From assembly GCA_036924085.1 (NCBI GenBank), contig JAVGWX010000006.1, forward strand, positions 41,882,746-41,946,745: a stretch of 64,000 nucleotides of DNA, written 5' to 3'. Source of the stretch: Ariolimax columbianus. Taxonomy: Eukaryota > Mollusca > Gastropoda > Stylommatophora > Arionidae. The translations under genes were made by a program, and so were the position numbers. Within the stretch, counting starts at the first letter, position 1, and every line of letters starts with the position of its first letter. Shown here piece by piece: positions 43,655-54,879 of the stretch. Below the pieces are notes generated by a model. It was not told the origin of the DNA. It made no database searches and was given only the letters and a program-made list of their open reading frames with translations.

Positions 43655-46440
43655 AGCGAGAACAATCTATGGAGGCAAACATCGCCCTCAAAGCCGCCAC
43701 GGCGAAATACAAATACACTCTCAAGCAAACAGCAAGACAAAGCTGGAAAAACAAAACGGAAAGCCTAAACCTGGACAAAGACGGGAACAAGCTATGGAAG
43801 TTAGTCAGAGCCATAAACGACGAAACCCCGTCAAACAAACAAATTACCATCAAGCAGGGCGAAAACTTGCTCACATGTAAGAAAGCCGCAAACGCTTTTG
43901 TCGATCACTATGCCAGAGCAAACCACATCGAGGTCCCTGCAGATAAGCATACAGACATTAGAGAAGAGCTAAAGGGGCACGACAACATCAATACGGCACC
44001 TGAAGAGCACATGATGGCCAAATTAACAATGAGCGAAATGGAAGAGGCTATGAGAACATTAAAGAAAATGAAATCTCCCGGAAAAGACGGGATAACAAAC
44101 GAAATGCTGATGGGGCTGGGCCAAACAGCGAAGAGGAAACTGCTATCAGTCCTGAACCAAAGCTGGAAAAGGGGAATTGTACCCCAGGCATGGAAAGACA
44201 CAATACTGGTACCAGTACCAAAAACAGGAAAGGACAAAACAGATCCAAATGGATACAGGCCCATCAGCCTACTGAGCTGTGTCGGCAAGCTGATGGAACG
44301 TATGATAAACACCAGACTGATGTGGCATCTGGAAGAAACACGAATACTAATTCCACAGCAAGCCGGCTTTAGACAGCACAGATCCACTGAGGACCAGGTC
44401 ATCCTCATAGCCCAGGAAATAGAAGATGCCTACCAGGCACAGAAACACACAGTAGCTGTTTGGGTGGATTTGGAAAAGGCATTTGACAAAGTCTGGAAAG
44501 ACGGTCTTAGAGTCAAGCTAAGAAGAAGTGATGTTTGTGGGAAAATGTACAAGTGGATCAACCACTACCTCAAACAAAGAACGGCCAGAGTCCAAGTACA
44601 AGGGCAGATGAGCAAAAAGGTGACACTCGAGCAGGGAGTACCCCAAGGGGGAGTACTGTCACCCACACTCTTCCTGGTATATATAAACGACATTACAGAT
44701 AATATACCAAGGAGATTCCATAGCTCAATGTTTGCAGACGATCTGGCTATGTGGACCTCTGAAAAGAATCTCACCATAGCAAGAAATCGGATGCAGCAGG
44801 CCCTAACATTGATGGAAGAGTGGGCGAACTCATGGCTGGTCAAAATAAACGAGGAGAAAACCACATGCACAATATTCTCGCTTTCAATAAAACCCCAAAA
44901 TACCAAATTAAGTCTAAATGGCAAATTCCTGCAGCCAAACGACAACCAAACCTATCTGGGAGTCACATTTGATCGGCGCATGACATGGAAATGTCAGATC
45001 GAGAGAAACCGAATGAGAGCCAGAGAAAGAATGGCAATCATGAGGAAACTTGCTGGCACAAGCTGGAGAGCAGACGAAGGCATACTAAAGAAACTGTACA
45101 CTGGAAGAGTGAGACCAGTTCTCGAATATGGCATTGCGGCATGGACAACAGCAGCAAAGGCGAACTTTGATAAAGTTAGCAAACTTCAAAACCAAGCCTT
45201 GAGAGTTATAACAGGAGGCATGAAGTCAACGCCAATTGTAGAACTTGAAAAGATTACAAAACTGCAATCCATGCCCGATAGAAGAGACTGCAGAACCCAG
45301 CTGCAGTCAGAGAAACTCCGAAGACTGACGGACCATCCAATGCACTAGAGACTAAACAATTTGGGAAATTGGAAACTAAAGCGGAGAAACTTTGCAGAAA
45401 TAGCCAAAGTAAAGATGCACGAAGATCCCATAAACGCACTAACAACACAAAAACCCATCACTACTGTACGAAAACCTACCTGGAGGCAGGATATATTTCC
45501 AGAGGTGGTAGAAAATATACCAGGTATTGGAAACAAAAACTGACAGACTGAAAAAGAAAGGAGAGATACTACCCTAAGCTTCATATCGAAAAGCTACCCA
45601 AGCATGGACTGGACCCATGCATACACCGACGGTTCTGTAACAAACACTACACAGAACGGAGGGGCAGGAGCATTCCTGAACCTACCAAATGGCAGACAAA
45701 TAACACTGTCATTCGCTACTGGTAAGTACACAAGCAATTTCAGAGCGGAGGCAGAGGCACTGAGGGCGGCAGTGGAAGAAATGGTGACACACAGTGACAA
45801 TGAAAGCCATATAGTCCTGCTTACAGATGCTCTCGCCGTAGTCACAGCGCTAAAAAGCCAGAAAAACACTGAGCTTAATGACTTAAGAGCAGCACTCTGC
45901 AAACTGTGCCAGCAGTCCGCACCAAAAAGGGTAGTGGTGCAGTGGGTCCCATCACACTGCAACATCCAAGGCAACGAGGAGGCAGACAGACTGGCAAAAG
46001 AAGGTGCAAGACTACCACAAACAGATACTAGTATGACGTACGAAGAGTCAAAACGGATTATCAAAGCCAGATACATGACCAAATGGGAAACCGAACATAC
46101 TGGTTACACCAAAAACGATGCCTATTACCAGTTGAACCGAAGAGAGCAGGTCGTTGTCTTCAGACTTCGCACTGGCCACAATAGACTGAGGTATCACCTA
46201 TTCAGCAAATTGAAGATAGGTGGTACCGACGAATGCCCGTGCGGTACTGGTAAAATGACCGCTGAACATCTGCTGCAGAACTGCCCGACATACGAGGATC
46301 AGAGAGAGCAGATGTGGCCATCACCAGTGGAACTGCAAGACAAGCTCTATGGCAGTGGCGACAGCCTCAGGATGACCGCCGCTTTTTTTCGAAAAAATAA
46401 TGGTTACTGTCTGACTGCGTACGAAGAAGAAGAAGAAGAA
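43655..46440 (+). mobile_element. RNase H LINE (RT plus RNase H), inserted in SINE A
   Basis: A 2786-bp insertion flanked by ggaccgaaaggt and ggaccaaaaggt (12 bp, one difference) with a 3' (gaa)n tail. It lacks the endonuclease, so it is 5'-truncated. It carries RT and RNase H in one reading frame. Compared with the copy at 3302-4562 the coding part is damaged by just two in-frame stops (45346 and 45541) and a one-base T insertion near 46385. Young insertion; family I/Nimb-like. Confidence 0.95.
43669..45348 (+). CDS. LINE reverse transcriptase domain
   Basis: A 559-codon frame. The linker is followed by the RT blocks: SPGKDGITNEML, PNGYRPISLLSCVGKLMER, QQAGFRQHRSTEDQ, and VWVDLEKAFDKVW with the first catalytic Asp. 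QGVPQGGVLSPTLFLVYIND comes next, then FADD (44731-44742), the catalytic pair, and the thumb with QTYLGVTFDRRMTW. It ends at a premature TAG where the sister copy has a glutamine codon. RNA-templated DNA synthesis is the family role; this copy is probably inactive. Confidence 0.92.
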   Translation: MEANIALKAATAKYKYTLKQTARQSWKNKTESLNLDKDGNKLWKLVRAINDETPSNKQITIKQGENLLTCKKAANAFVDHYARANHIEVPADKHTDIREELKGHDNINTAPEEHMMAKLTMSEMEEAMRTLKKMKSPGKDGITNEMLMGLGQTAKRKLLSVLNQSWKRGIVPQAWKDTILVPVPKTGKDKTDPNGYRPISLLSCVGKLMERMINTRLMWHLEETRILIPQQAGFRQHRSTEDQVILIAQEIEDAYQAQKHTVAVWVDLEKAFDKVWKDGLRVKLRRSDVCGKMYKWINHYLKQRTARVQVQGQMSKKVTLEQGVPQGGVLSPTLFLVYINDITDNIPRRFHSSMFADDLAMWTSEKNLTIARNRMQQALTLMEEWANSWLVKINEEKTTCTIFSLSIKPQNTKLSLNGKFLQPNDNQTYLGVTFDRRMTWKCQIERNRMRARERMAIMRKLAGTSWRADEGILKKLYTGRVRPVLEYGIAAWTTAAKANFDKVSKLQNQALRVITGGMKSTPIVELEKITKLQSMPDRRDCRTQLQSEKLRRLTDHPMH

Positions 46441-46548
46441 GGACCAAAAGGTGCAAATATCGCAGTCAAGCTGCAAACTACAACACAATGTATTCCATTC
46501 TCCGGACCACATCCTGCTAATTACAAAGCCCTTTTCAGGGCAGGGTAG
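45604..46548 (+). CDS. LINE RNase H domain, reading through into SINE A
   Basis: Same frame as the RT, after two stops. The four RNase H acidic residues are present: HAYTDGS, RAEAEALRAA, LLTDALAVV and NEEADRLAKEG. The CPCGTGKMTAEHLLQNC cluster follows. An extra T in the T-run at about 46384-46390 shifts the last few codons. The frame therefore passes the normal stop, runs through a poly-Glu tail encoded by (gaa)n and ends inside the downstream SINE half. The SINE-encoded tail is an artefact of this shift, not a conserved domain. Confidence 0.85.
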   Translation: MDWTHAYTDGSVTNTTQNGGAGAFLNLPNGRQITLSFATGKYTSNFRAEAEALRAAVEEMVTHSDNESHIVLLTDALAVVTALKSQKNTELNDLRAALCKLCQQSAPKRVVVQWVPSHCNIQGNEEADRLAKEGARLPQTDTSMTYEESKRIIKARYMTKWETEHTGYTKNDAYYQLNRREQVVVFRLRTGHNRLRYHLFSKLKIGGTDECPCGTGKMTAEHLLQNCPTYEDQREQMWPSPVELQDKLYGSGDSLRMTAAFFRKNNGYCLTAYEEEEEEGPKGANIAVKLQTTTQCIPFSGPHPANYKALFRAG

Positions 46549-46592
46549 CAGGAGTTTGAGATCGATCGAAAAAGAAAAAGGTATGTTAGGCC
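46441..46592 (+). mobile_element. SINE A copy, 3' part
   Basis: Continues the SINE broken at 43654: aaatatcgcagtcaagctgc, ccattctccggaccacatcc and gcccttttcagggcaggg, ending gatcgatcgaaaaagaaaaag. Confidence 0.9.
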
Positions 46593-46959
46593 ATTTTGAA
46601 AGATGTGACAAAACAAAAACAGCACATAAGAGGAGTATGGGTAGGGGGGGGGGGAGGGGTAAATATAGGTGTCCAGGTGTCGCTAAAGCGGAGAAAAGCT
46701 GCTCGCCTCTCAAGAAACGAACAACATCACTAAATGGGGGCGTGTTCAAATCCCGCAAGTTGTAAACAAGGAAGATGAGACCTAGGTATATTCCTATCGA
46801 AGTTGGACGAAAAACTCGGATGTTCTGCTCACATATTGTGCATGTAAAGGAACCCTTGCCAGTTGACAATCGAATAAGCAAACTGCAAGCCATTGTCTGG
46901 ATAAAAATTCGAAAAGTAACTAATTTCCTACTCAATACTCTGCACGAAGGACATACGAT

Positions 46960-47060
46960 GGGGTAGAATGCTTCCTTCTTCGTTGCCTTTTTTCCCTAAC
47001 TGTAGGTCAAGTACCCATTATCAAATGCATCTCTTGACAGTCGGGGAAACGTGTGGTTTA
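46960..47060 (-). repeat. tRNA-derived SINE body fragment, antisense
   Basis: The stretch cttccttcttcgttgcctt, ttccctaactgtaggtcaag and tacccattatcaaatg matches in reverse complement the body after the head at 53.2 kb. Confidence 0.5.
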
Positions 47061-47329
47061 AGTGTTGAGTACGTGGCTTTCAATTACAACGTATGAGGAT
47101 CAAATCATGTCGTTCTCAGACCGGGGTATATTGTTAGTTGTTTTTTCCATGGTATCACAGCTTCTCCCAGTTTACCATGCTGTAAATTGGTAACTGACGA
47201 AGTCAGTATCAACTTTTAGAGTCGTCTTGAAAGCTACGGAGTTCGTGCTCTGTCGTCGGCACTTTAAGCAAGGAATGAGACTGAGCAGGGGCATCTAGGA
47301 GAAAATAAACATATTCTATGAGCCATTTT

Positions 47330-47437
47330 CCAATTTTTTTCTTTACAGCTGAGTTGACGGGGGCATCCCACTAGCCAGAGTTGAACCTCGTACCTTTGCT
47401 CTAAAAAGAGAGTGCTCTACCACAACACTATTATGTA
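47330..47437 (-). mobile_element. tRNA-derived SINE, antisense
   Basis: On the minus strand it has tagtgttgtggtagagcac (A-box region) and a good B box in cgaggttcaactctgg, then the cgtcaactcagctgtaaag body start. Confidence 0.7.
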
Positions 47438-48273
47438 AAACCACATCCTGGTTTCTCACCCTGCAGCAGTGAAGCAATAGATAAACATCTATATAAACAT
47501 ATATATTTCAAATGAAACATGTGCGGTTATAGATATATTGCAGCGATTCTCAAACTTTTGTCCTTGCAGAACTCTTGAAATAATATTCACTTCTCATGAA
47601 CCCCTAACACACACATTGGTATACACATATCATTATTAATATCTTTGCATCTCTTTTATCAACGTAAAATTAATAAGATTACAATTCTTCAGAACTTTTT
47701 GAATCTTCTGCTTAGATCAATTGATGTTATGCTTCTAGTCTGGTAAGGTTCCCATAGGAGACCGGGCGTTTCAGGTCTTCGCCGGTTCCCAAACTTGTCG
47801 AGCATTGTCGCTTCCTCGAGCCAGTTAGCCTCCCTGTATAAGTAGGGCAGTGCTGTTCTTGTGTTTGCTTGGGTGCTTCACAATCGCACGAGGCGGTCTC
47901 TCAGACCCATTCTGTGGATTTGGGCCTAAAGTCTGCCATGCTCCGTTCTTTGGCCTGAAAATCTGTCTGCCCATCCCTGTCAAATTTGTCTATGCTGTCA
48001 TTTTCTGGCTAGTATTCTTTCTTCTGGTCACTTCTTTCCGGCCTCATGGACCATTTGATGAGTGTCTTTGCTTCTTTATAGCTCTGTGGATGGCATGTTT
48101 ATGTGCCACCACTTCCGACTTTTACGATCTCATCTGCTTTTTACTGTCTGGATATTTTCTCTTCAAAAATCGCCACATTGCACGGTCAGACATTTGTGTA
48201 AAATAAAAAAAAAACTTCAACAAATGAAATGCAAACAAATAAAGGCAAACAAAGAAAATACTACGAAAAAGAG

Positions 48274-48278
<5 letters not shown>

Positions 48279-48341
<63 letters not shown>
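48279..48341 (+). repeat. AT microsatellite
   Basis: A tatata run of about 60 bp with one ttta interruption. Confidence 0.95.
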
Positions 48342-48347
<6 letters not shown>

Positions 48348-49009
48348 TAAACGACACAAACAAATTTCTCATAAACTATCCAAAATAATCATAAATATAG
48401 TTACAATGTTTAAAATGTAAATAACCAGGAAACATTCCTAAATAATGGCTTAAATTGACTAAATAACGTGTGTGGAAGAGAGACTGTGCTTGCACTCCAA
48501 GAAGCACAGACATGATTGATGGAGACCGTGCATGCGTCCTGTACTCGAGTGAATCACTCGATGATACTTGAATCCGCTCCGTTCACAAGCGATTTCATAC
48601 TGGCGCCGTATAGACGTCGTTAAATATATTTATTATCACTATTATGCTTCTAGATGATATTAGAGGTTGAAGACTTTTACTCTAATGCCCACTAATTTTT
48701 GTATAGTAAAATTACGATCATGAAATTAAATTAAATACAGATAAAGGTCATTTTAAAATGTTTTTATAGTTTTTCTTTCTGGATATTACTGAATAGTATT
48801 TTTTAGGTCACGATTTACAAAGATTCACATAAACTATATTTTTCAAAAGAAATCCCTATAAGTATTTATTTTCTTAAATAAAACAGCTTGCAGCATCAAT
48901 TTAAAAAAGTCATTACAACGGTAGATAGAACCGATCAGTAAGTGTGGGGATAGGTTGGGAGAAGAAGCTGAGTTACATAATTTTACTCACTAGGTTCAAT
49001 TCTCAACTG

Positions 49010-49745
49010 CGTGCTCTAATTTCGGTTTTACTGTAAACACCAAGAAAACGAAGTAATGTTTCTAGAATTCTACCTGCGTCCGGGGAGTCCTATCACGAGC
49101 CAAACGTCACTGTGTAGGGACATCGCCTAAAGCAGTTGTTAGCTTTACCTACCTAGGTAGTACCCTCACAAGAGAAGGAAATATTGACTCTGAGATCCAC
49201 GACAGGATTTGCAAGGCGAGTGCTGCTTTCGGAAGACTACGAAAAAACGGTTGACACCGGCAGGGAGTCAGTATTGCCATCAAGATAAGTGTGTATCGCG
49301 CTGATGTGCTTACCACCCTTCTGTGCGCACGCGAAACATGGACAGTCTATAGCAGGCAAGTCGGTAAACGTAATCATTTCCATGCAAACTTTCTCCGCAG
49401 ACTGCTCAGGGTCGGTTGGCAGGAAAGAGTGCCAAACTCTGTAGTCCTAAGTAGGACGAGACTCTCTGGCATCCCTACGCTGCTGCAGAGAGCCCAGATC
49501 TGATGGACTGGACATGTTGTTTGCATGTCAGATGAACGTCTCCCTAAACAATTGTTGTATGGTGAGCTCAGGACAGGACAGCGTTCGCCGAGGGAACAAA
49601 AGGAACGATACAATCTAAAGACAATCTAAAAATGTATATGAATAATGTCTCTACTGATGTTGCTGCCTGGAAGCTGCTTGCTCCGAACCGCTCAGCCTGG
49701 CTCACTGTCATCACACATGGTGCTTGCACTGCTGAACAGAGAACC
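49010..49745 (+). mobile_element. LINE relic: RT thumb to C-terminus
   Basis: Fragments read F-T-Y-L-G-S-T-L-T-R-E-G-N-I, then D-S-E-I-H-D-R-I-C-K-A-S. ARETWTVYSRQVGKRNHFHA, FLRRLLRVGWQERVPN and LSGIPTLLQRAQI follow, and then DERLPKQLLYGELRTGQR. A stop within the WTGHV block and frameshifts mark it dead. Confidence 0.88.
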
Positions 49746-50486
49746 ATTATGAAGGGACAGGAAAAGTGAGCTGCACGAAATGAAAAAAATGCAAGACGAC
49801 CCAATTACAAATGCTGTTCACATATGTGCCCTACGTGCGGTAGAGTTTGTTACGCTCAAATCAGACAGTGCAGTCATATGCAGGGGAAAAAACATTAAAA
49901 AACTTGTAAAAGTTGATTAAGGTTAAGTTTAATCAGTCACATTTGAATAAATATGTCTGACGATGTCGCCATCTTATCTTGCGATGGGCAACTGACCGGT
50001 TACGGCCAGGGTCACCAGACGTAATGTGCAAAAATTCTAAATTCCTACCGAAAGATTACTTGCTCAATTTGCTTTCAGGAAATGAATACCTCTGGTTTCA
50101 TTCTCAATGTCTTTTCTGATATTTTATTGAAACACGTCATAATCCTCGTCTTGGTATCACAGAACAAATACACTCGGCAGTCGAAGGGTTAAACACAAAA
50201 ATGACTCAAAATGTGTTTAAATGTGATTAGCCTATTTGTCACTAGTTTGGATGAAACACCTAGTGATTTCTCGCGAATCTCCGGTTGAGAAACGCTGGTA
50301 TAACATTTCGTGTTTCGTAAGCCAATTTTTTCCAGACAATGTTGCTTTTATTACTATTGATTTTTCTACTATTACAACATATCATGTAGCTAGGAGTATA
50401 GATTGCACGCCTTCTACAAACAGCTGACTCCATCGCATACTTGTCATCACCTGGGCAGATATAGTAGTTCATGTCGGACTGAAGAT

Positions 50487-50785
50487 GCAACACATTAGAT
50501 TAGCTGACAGCTGTCAGCAACATAGTTGGTTGTTTTATCAGGGTCAGCGAACCAGAACTGACCAAGGCTCTATTTTGCTTCCACGTGGCGGCCGTGGAAA
50601 CAGGTTGTACTATTGTAGTCTTGCTAAGAGAATATGGTTCGTTGTGGGAAGGCAAACTAGGTTACTAAAAAAAGCTAGCTGAAACCGGATGTGTTGGGCC
50701 AAAAGGCACATATATCGCAGCCTTGTTGTAAACTATAACACAACATTCTTTCCAGGAAGAACGCTGAAGAAGGAGAAAAATAGCT
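50487..50785 (+). mobile_element. SINE A' copy
   Basis: Blocks ggtcagcgaaccagaactg, ccaaggctctattttgcttc, gtggaaacaggttgtac, gctgaaaccggatgtgttgg and aactataacacaacattc, ending gaagaaggagaaa. Confidence 0.85.
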
Positions 50786-50828
50786 TATCTGTGGCAATGA
50801 ACACGGAAACAGTCAATACAGTTGGGGA

Positions 50829-51040
50829 TTAGGAGGGAAAAGTTGAGATAGTTAGAACGTACTCTTAGAATTAGGAGGGAAAAGTTGAGATAGTTAGAAC
50901 GTACTCTTAGAATTAGGAGGGAAAAGTTGAGATAGTTAGAACGTACTCTTAGAATTAGGAGGGAAAAGTTGAGATAGTTAGAACGTACTCTTGGAATTAG
51001 GAGGGAAAAGTTGAGATAGTTAGAACGTACTCTTAGAAAG
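50829..51040 (+). repeat. 42-bp tandem repeat, five units
   Basis: taggagggaaaagttgag recurs at 50830, 50872, 50914, 50956 and 50998. Units are almost identical. Because 42 is a multiple of three, the opposite strand shows a repeated 14-residue frame, which is incidental. Confidence 0.92.
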
Positions 51041-51389
51041 AAACATATCAATACAACGATATACACGCTGGAAAGGAACCCACAGTGAAACAGAGGAATG
51101 TGGAGGCCAAAAACACCTGACCATAAAAGATAACAAAGTAGCTCACGACAGCTGGGCGGAAAAAAAAAGAAGACGGTCCAAAATATGTATGGCCGGAGAA
51201 TAGTTGTTACATATCTATGCTTTGGTGGTAACTAGAAGCATTATTCCAAATCACAATGGCTACTTATACATATATTGTTGTTACCCACTTTAAGCAGTTT
51301 CGTGTTTGCTTTCTTTGTTGCTTTTGAACACCAAGAGCAATGATGGCCGAATCACAATTGAAATTAAATGCATTATACTAAGTTGGAAT

Positions 51390-51920
51390 AAAAAGAGTAG
51401 TCAGGGCCAGGTGAAATATATTTATGAAGGTGGGAACGAAGAGTATATATGGTCAGGTGAAACATACTGGTCAGGGTGGGAGCAAAGAGTAATTAGGGTC
51501 AGGTGAAACATACTGGTCAAGGTGGGAGCAAAGAGTAATTAGGGTCAGGTGAAACATACTGGTCAAGGTGGGAGCAAATAGTAATTAGGGTCAGGTGAAA
51601 CATACTGGTCAAGGTGGGAGCAAAGAGTAATTAGGGTCAGGTGAAACATACTGGTCAAGGTGGGAGCAAAGAGTAATTAGGGTCAGGTGAAACATACTGG
51701 TCATGCTGGGAGCGAAGAGTAATTAGGGTCAGGTGAAACATACTGATAAAAGGTGGGAGCGAAGAGTAATCAGGGTCAGGCATATTGATCAAGACACCCA
51801 TATCACGTTCTCATTCTTGCTTCTGCAAACAGACTGTGTACCACAGCAGTCGGGCCACCGATGAGGAGAACAATGTAATCCCCATAGTCGTGAGCATACT
51901 GAGGAACAGACGTTTCGACC
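51390..51920 (+). mobile_element. SINE B-like copy with 46-bp array
   Basis: About eight units of 46 bp (ggtcaggtgaaacatactgg, tcaaggtgggagcaaagagt, aattag) occupy 51410-51780. A diverged SINE B body follows (gatcaagacacccatatcacg, ccccatagtcgtgagcatac). The ggtcaggNNaaacatactg core is the same module as the 37-bp units. Confidence 0.8.
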
Positions 51921-51936
51921 TAAATATACATGTCGA

Positions 51937-52175
51937 CTTCTTCTTCTTCTTCCTCCTTCTTCTTCTTCTTCTTCTTCTTCTTCCGTTTTCTTCCAGAAAA
52001 AGATGTTTTGAAATTGTGTTGTAGTTCACAGCGAGGCTGCGATATCTCCGGCCTTCAACACGACACATCTGGTTTCAGCGCGACATTTTTGGTACCAGAT
52101 TTGCCTTCCACCCGCGATCTCTATTTTCTCAACCAGACTGCACGAGCACAGTCTGTTTTGAGGGCCGCCACTTAG
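51937..52175 (-). mobile_element. SINE A' copy, antisense
   Basis: A long TTC-rich tail complement (51937-51981), then cttccagaaaaagatg, ttgtagttcacagcgaggctg, tttggtaccagatttgcc and cgcgatctctattttctc. Confidence 0.8.
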
Positions 52176-52879
52176 AAGTGAAATAGGCTCATAGTCATCT
52201 TCAGGTTATTCTATTTTTTAAAAACTCACTTTTACAGTTACATCCACGAAAAATGTATATCTTGACTGAACGTCGTAGGCTACTAGTTAGTGCCCCAAGC
52301 TCACAACTAAAACATGGTATTTTTGTATTCATCAAACAGTATGGTCATACCTTATGGGAAGTTACGCATTAAACAAAAATAAGTGCTGAAGTCGGATGCA
52401 GTTGCCTGTAAGACACAAAACACAGTACAACCACAGTCTACTTTAAATAGGCCGTCCGAATCACCGGGAAAATCCCTATGAAACGTCACATTTCAAGGCC
52501 GTCTAAATAATGCCACTCATATTGTGCCAAGGTTTATAATAAATTCATGCTCCACACAGAGAAATAACACAAATTCACAGTACAAAACGCAACAAATCAC
52601 TGATGAGAGTGATACTTTCACAGAATCCTGCCCATAAACCAACTGCATATCCATCTGTGTTTCCTGAACACGCCATTATAGTTGCACTGAAAGTTGACAC
52701 ATGCAAGTTCCATTATTTAGTCAGCCTTGAAATTTGACGTTTCAAAGGGGTTCCTCCTTGAGTCAGAATGCCTGAATCTACAGTAGGATGTGGTACAGCG
52801 CGCTCTGCCTAACGAAGCAGGTAAAGGAAGTTCCATAGAATACTCTGTCGTCGGGGATAAAGTGTTGGAGTCTTCATTG
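52176..52879. other. Intron sequence, nothing recognised
   Basis: No exon or repeat family can be supported. Confidence 0.4.
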
Positions 52880-53020
52880 TCGTCAGCTGTGTGATGTGGG
52901 ATGGCCAGTTCACTTCTTCGCTGCCCTTTTCCTGCTCTAGCCTTCTGCCTGATTTACAGCTGGGTCGACTGGAGCTACTGCTAGCGGGAGTTGAACCTTG
53001 TAACTTTGCTACGAAAAGCA
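52880..53020 (-). mobile_element. tRNA-derived SINE, antisense
   Basis: The minus strand has a B-box-like aaggttcaactcccgctag followed by gtcgacccagctgtaaatc and the gaagtgaactggccatccc body. Same family as 23822 and 53195. Confidence 0.7.
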
Positions 53021-53194
53021 AACAAGGCGAACGAAAACAAAATTGAATGACTGAATAACATATAGTAAAATTGGTGTAAACCTAATGTGTAAGTTTATTG
53101 ATTGGACTCTTCGATCTAAATGAAGCACATGGCCTCCACTTTAACTTGCTCCTGTACATGAAGTTTGTATCCAAGCATTTGAAGTGGCGTTTCT

Positions 53195-53380
53195 ATAGCG
53201 TCTGATTAGCGTAGTGTTAGAGCAGTCATGTTTTATGACAAAGGTAATAGACTCAACTCCCGTTACACGGACGCTCCAGTCAATCCAGCTTTAAATTGGT
53301 AACGTGGGTACTGTTAGGGAAGGAAAAGCAGCGAGGAAGTAAATTTGCCACACCACCGCATTAAAAAAGCTGGGGTCTGG
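53195..53380 (+). mobile_element. tRNA-derived SINE, sense
   Basis: The head gattagcgtagtgttagagc and gactcaactcccgttacacg precedes the body ccagctttaaattggtaacg and gggtactgttagggaag, then gcagcgaggaagtaaat. Confidence 0.7.
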
Positions 53381-53935
53381 TTTAATGTAATCTCTAACAC
53401 TTCACACCGGAAATCAGTGTCTGCCATAGGCCTGTTTTTACCTGTATCTTATCTTCCACAGCTTTGGTTTTTACATTATGAGTTTATTAGACTTATTTAC
53501 AACCCTCTTTAGTTGCCTTTCACGAAATGCTCGGAAAGTTACGTGGGTTCTACTTTTGTCCAACACGGGTACCACTCATTTGAATATGTTAGTGACTGCA
53601 GAAAAACGATGTCAATATTGACTAAAAGACGCTTTTACGTGACGACGCGAAAAGGCAAGTACCGACGTCTCGAACTAAATAGCTCTTTATCAAGGATTGA
53701 AGAGTTTAAAACGCCACTAAATAGAAACACACGGAGGACCAAAAGTGCGAATGGCACGCACTGTTTTGACTTTAAAAAAATTGTTGTCAGAGATGGGTAT
53801 TGAGGGAGATACAGAGGACCCCCAACGTACAGATCCCTCACTTCTCCTCACTTTCTATGCTAATACACAGTGGCGTAACTGTCATTAGGGTGGACCTTAT
53901 ACAATCTCGGACTCATCCACACAAAGTGCACCGCA

Positions 53936-53937
<2 letters not shown>

Positions 53938-54014
<77 letters not shown>

Positions 54015-54075
54015 GTATGTGTGTGCGTGTACGTGTGCACGTGCGTGTTCGTGTGCGCGTGTGTGTGTGTGTATA
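53938..54075 (+). repeat. AT microsatellite grading into GT/GC repeat
   Basis: About 70 bp of tatata followed by gtatgtgtgtgcgtgtacgtg-type sequence. Long AT runs are prone to length change. Confidence 0.95.
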
Positions 54076-54144
54076 TTATTTTTTAATGTGTGTTTTTTTT
54101 CCTTTCTAATAATAATTATTAAGTAAATAATCAGGTAAACGAGG

Positions 54145-54260
54145 AGTAACATCAGGGTCAGGCGAAACATATTGATCAAGACTCACCTTATTTCCACCTT
54201 TTGCTCCCTGAAAACAGGCTTAGCCACATTAGCCTGGTCAATGAGGTTTGGATCGGCACT
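54145..54260 (+). mobile_element. SINE B-like fragment with a single head unit
   Basis: gagtaacatcagggtcaggc and gaaacatattgatcaagac resemble one unit of the 51.4-kb array and its junction. The body begins tcaccttatttccacctt and is truncated. Confidence 0.65.
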
Positions 54261-54609
54261 GTTATCCATTTAGTGGCGTGCTTATTTCAGAACCTCGCAT
54301 TGCACTACACCCAGGTATGAATAAATGCACCTTATCAAGGGTAGCTAATAAAGTAATTCGCCACAAAAGAAACGTCATCAAAATTTGAATTATTGTATGT
54401 TACTAGATGGTATGGGCAGATCATCAGGTGGTTTAGTCTTGTGTTGAGAGTCCTTCGATGTTGATTGAAAAAGAAACAGGTGTTTTGTGATCCATGAGGC
54501 ATCAGTAGCGCTTCGGTAGTGAAAAGATTGGTCTAACTGAAAAGTCGTTTCCAGGGGACGCCCGATTGCTGGGTTAATTACAATATACTTGGAGGCTCGT
54601 TTCGTTGTT

Positions 54610-54875
54610 TTATGTTATCTTGTGTATGTTTTCTGTTGTCTAGCGAAAATGTTTCCTGTTGGCTTGTGTGTGTTTTCTGTTGTCTTGTATATGTTTTAAG
54701 TTGTCATGTGTATGTTTTCTGTTGTCTTGTGTATGTTTTCTGTTATCGTGTGTACGTTTTCTATTCTCGGGATGCATGTTTTCTGTTGTCTGGCGTATAT
54801 GTTTTCTGCTGTCTGGCGTATATGTTTTCTGCTATTTGGTGCATATGTTTTCTTTTGTCTATCGTATATGTTCTT
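54610..54875 (+). repeat. ~21-24-bp imperfect tandem repeat
   Basis: gtatgttttctgttgtctt recurs roughly every 21 bp, changing to a 24-bp variant (gtatatgttttctgctgtc) on the right. The Cys/Val-rich open frames across it are repeat artefacts. Confidence 0.85.
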
Positions 54876-54879
54876 TAAG

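Larger units (their letters stand above)
47541..50297 (+). mobile_element. Candidate hAT-like transposon with matching termini
   Basis: The left end cagcgattctcaaacttttg and the right end ggttgagaaacgctg (reverse complement cagcgtttctcaacc) match at 13 of 15 bases and look like hAT termini. The 2.76-kb span suits an autonomous hAT, but I could not find a transposase. The 8-bp flanks (atatattg, gtataaca) do not match well. The LINE at 49010 lies inside. The two ends may also belong to separate elements. Confidence 0.4.

Noticed and set aside
47850..48206. 118-residue hydrophobic frame
   Set aside because: It has membrane-like composition but no family, no splice signals, and lies within a probable hAT relic. 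Chance is more likely.
50785..51066. Minus-strand frame with a repeated 14-residue unit (RVRSNYLNFSLLIL)
   Set aside because: The 42-bp tandem repeat is a multiple of three, so any stop-free frame repeats. There is no other coding evidence.
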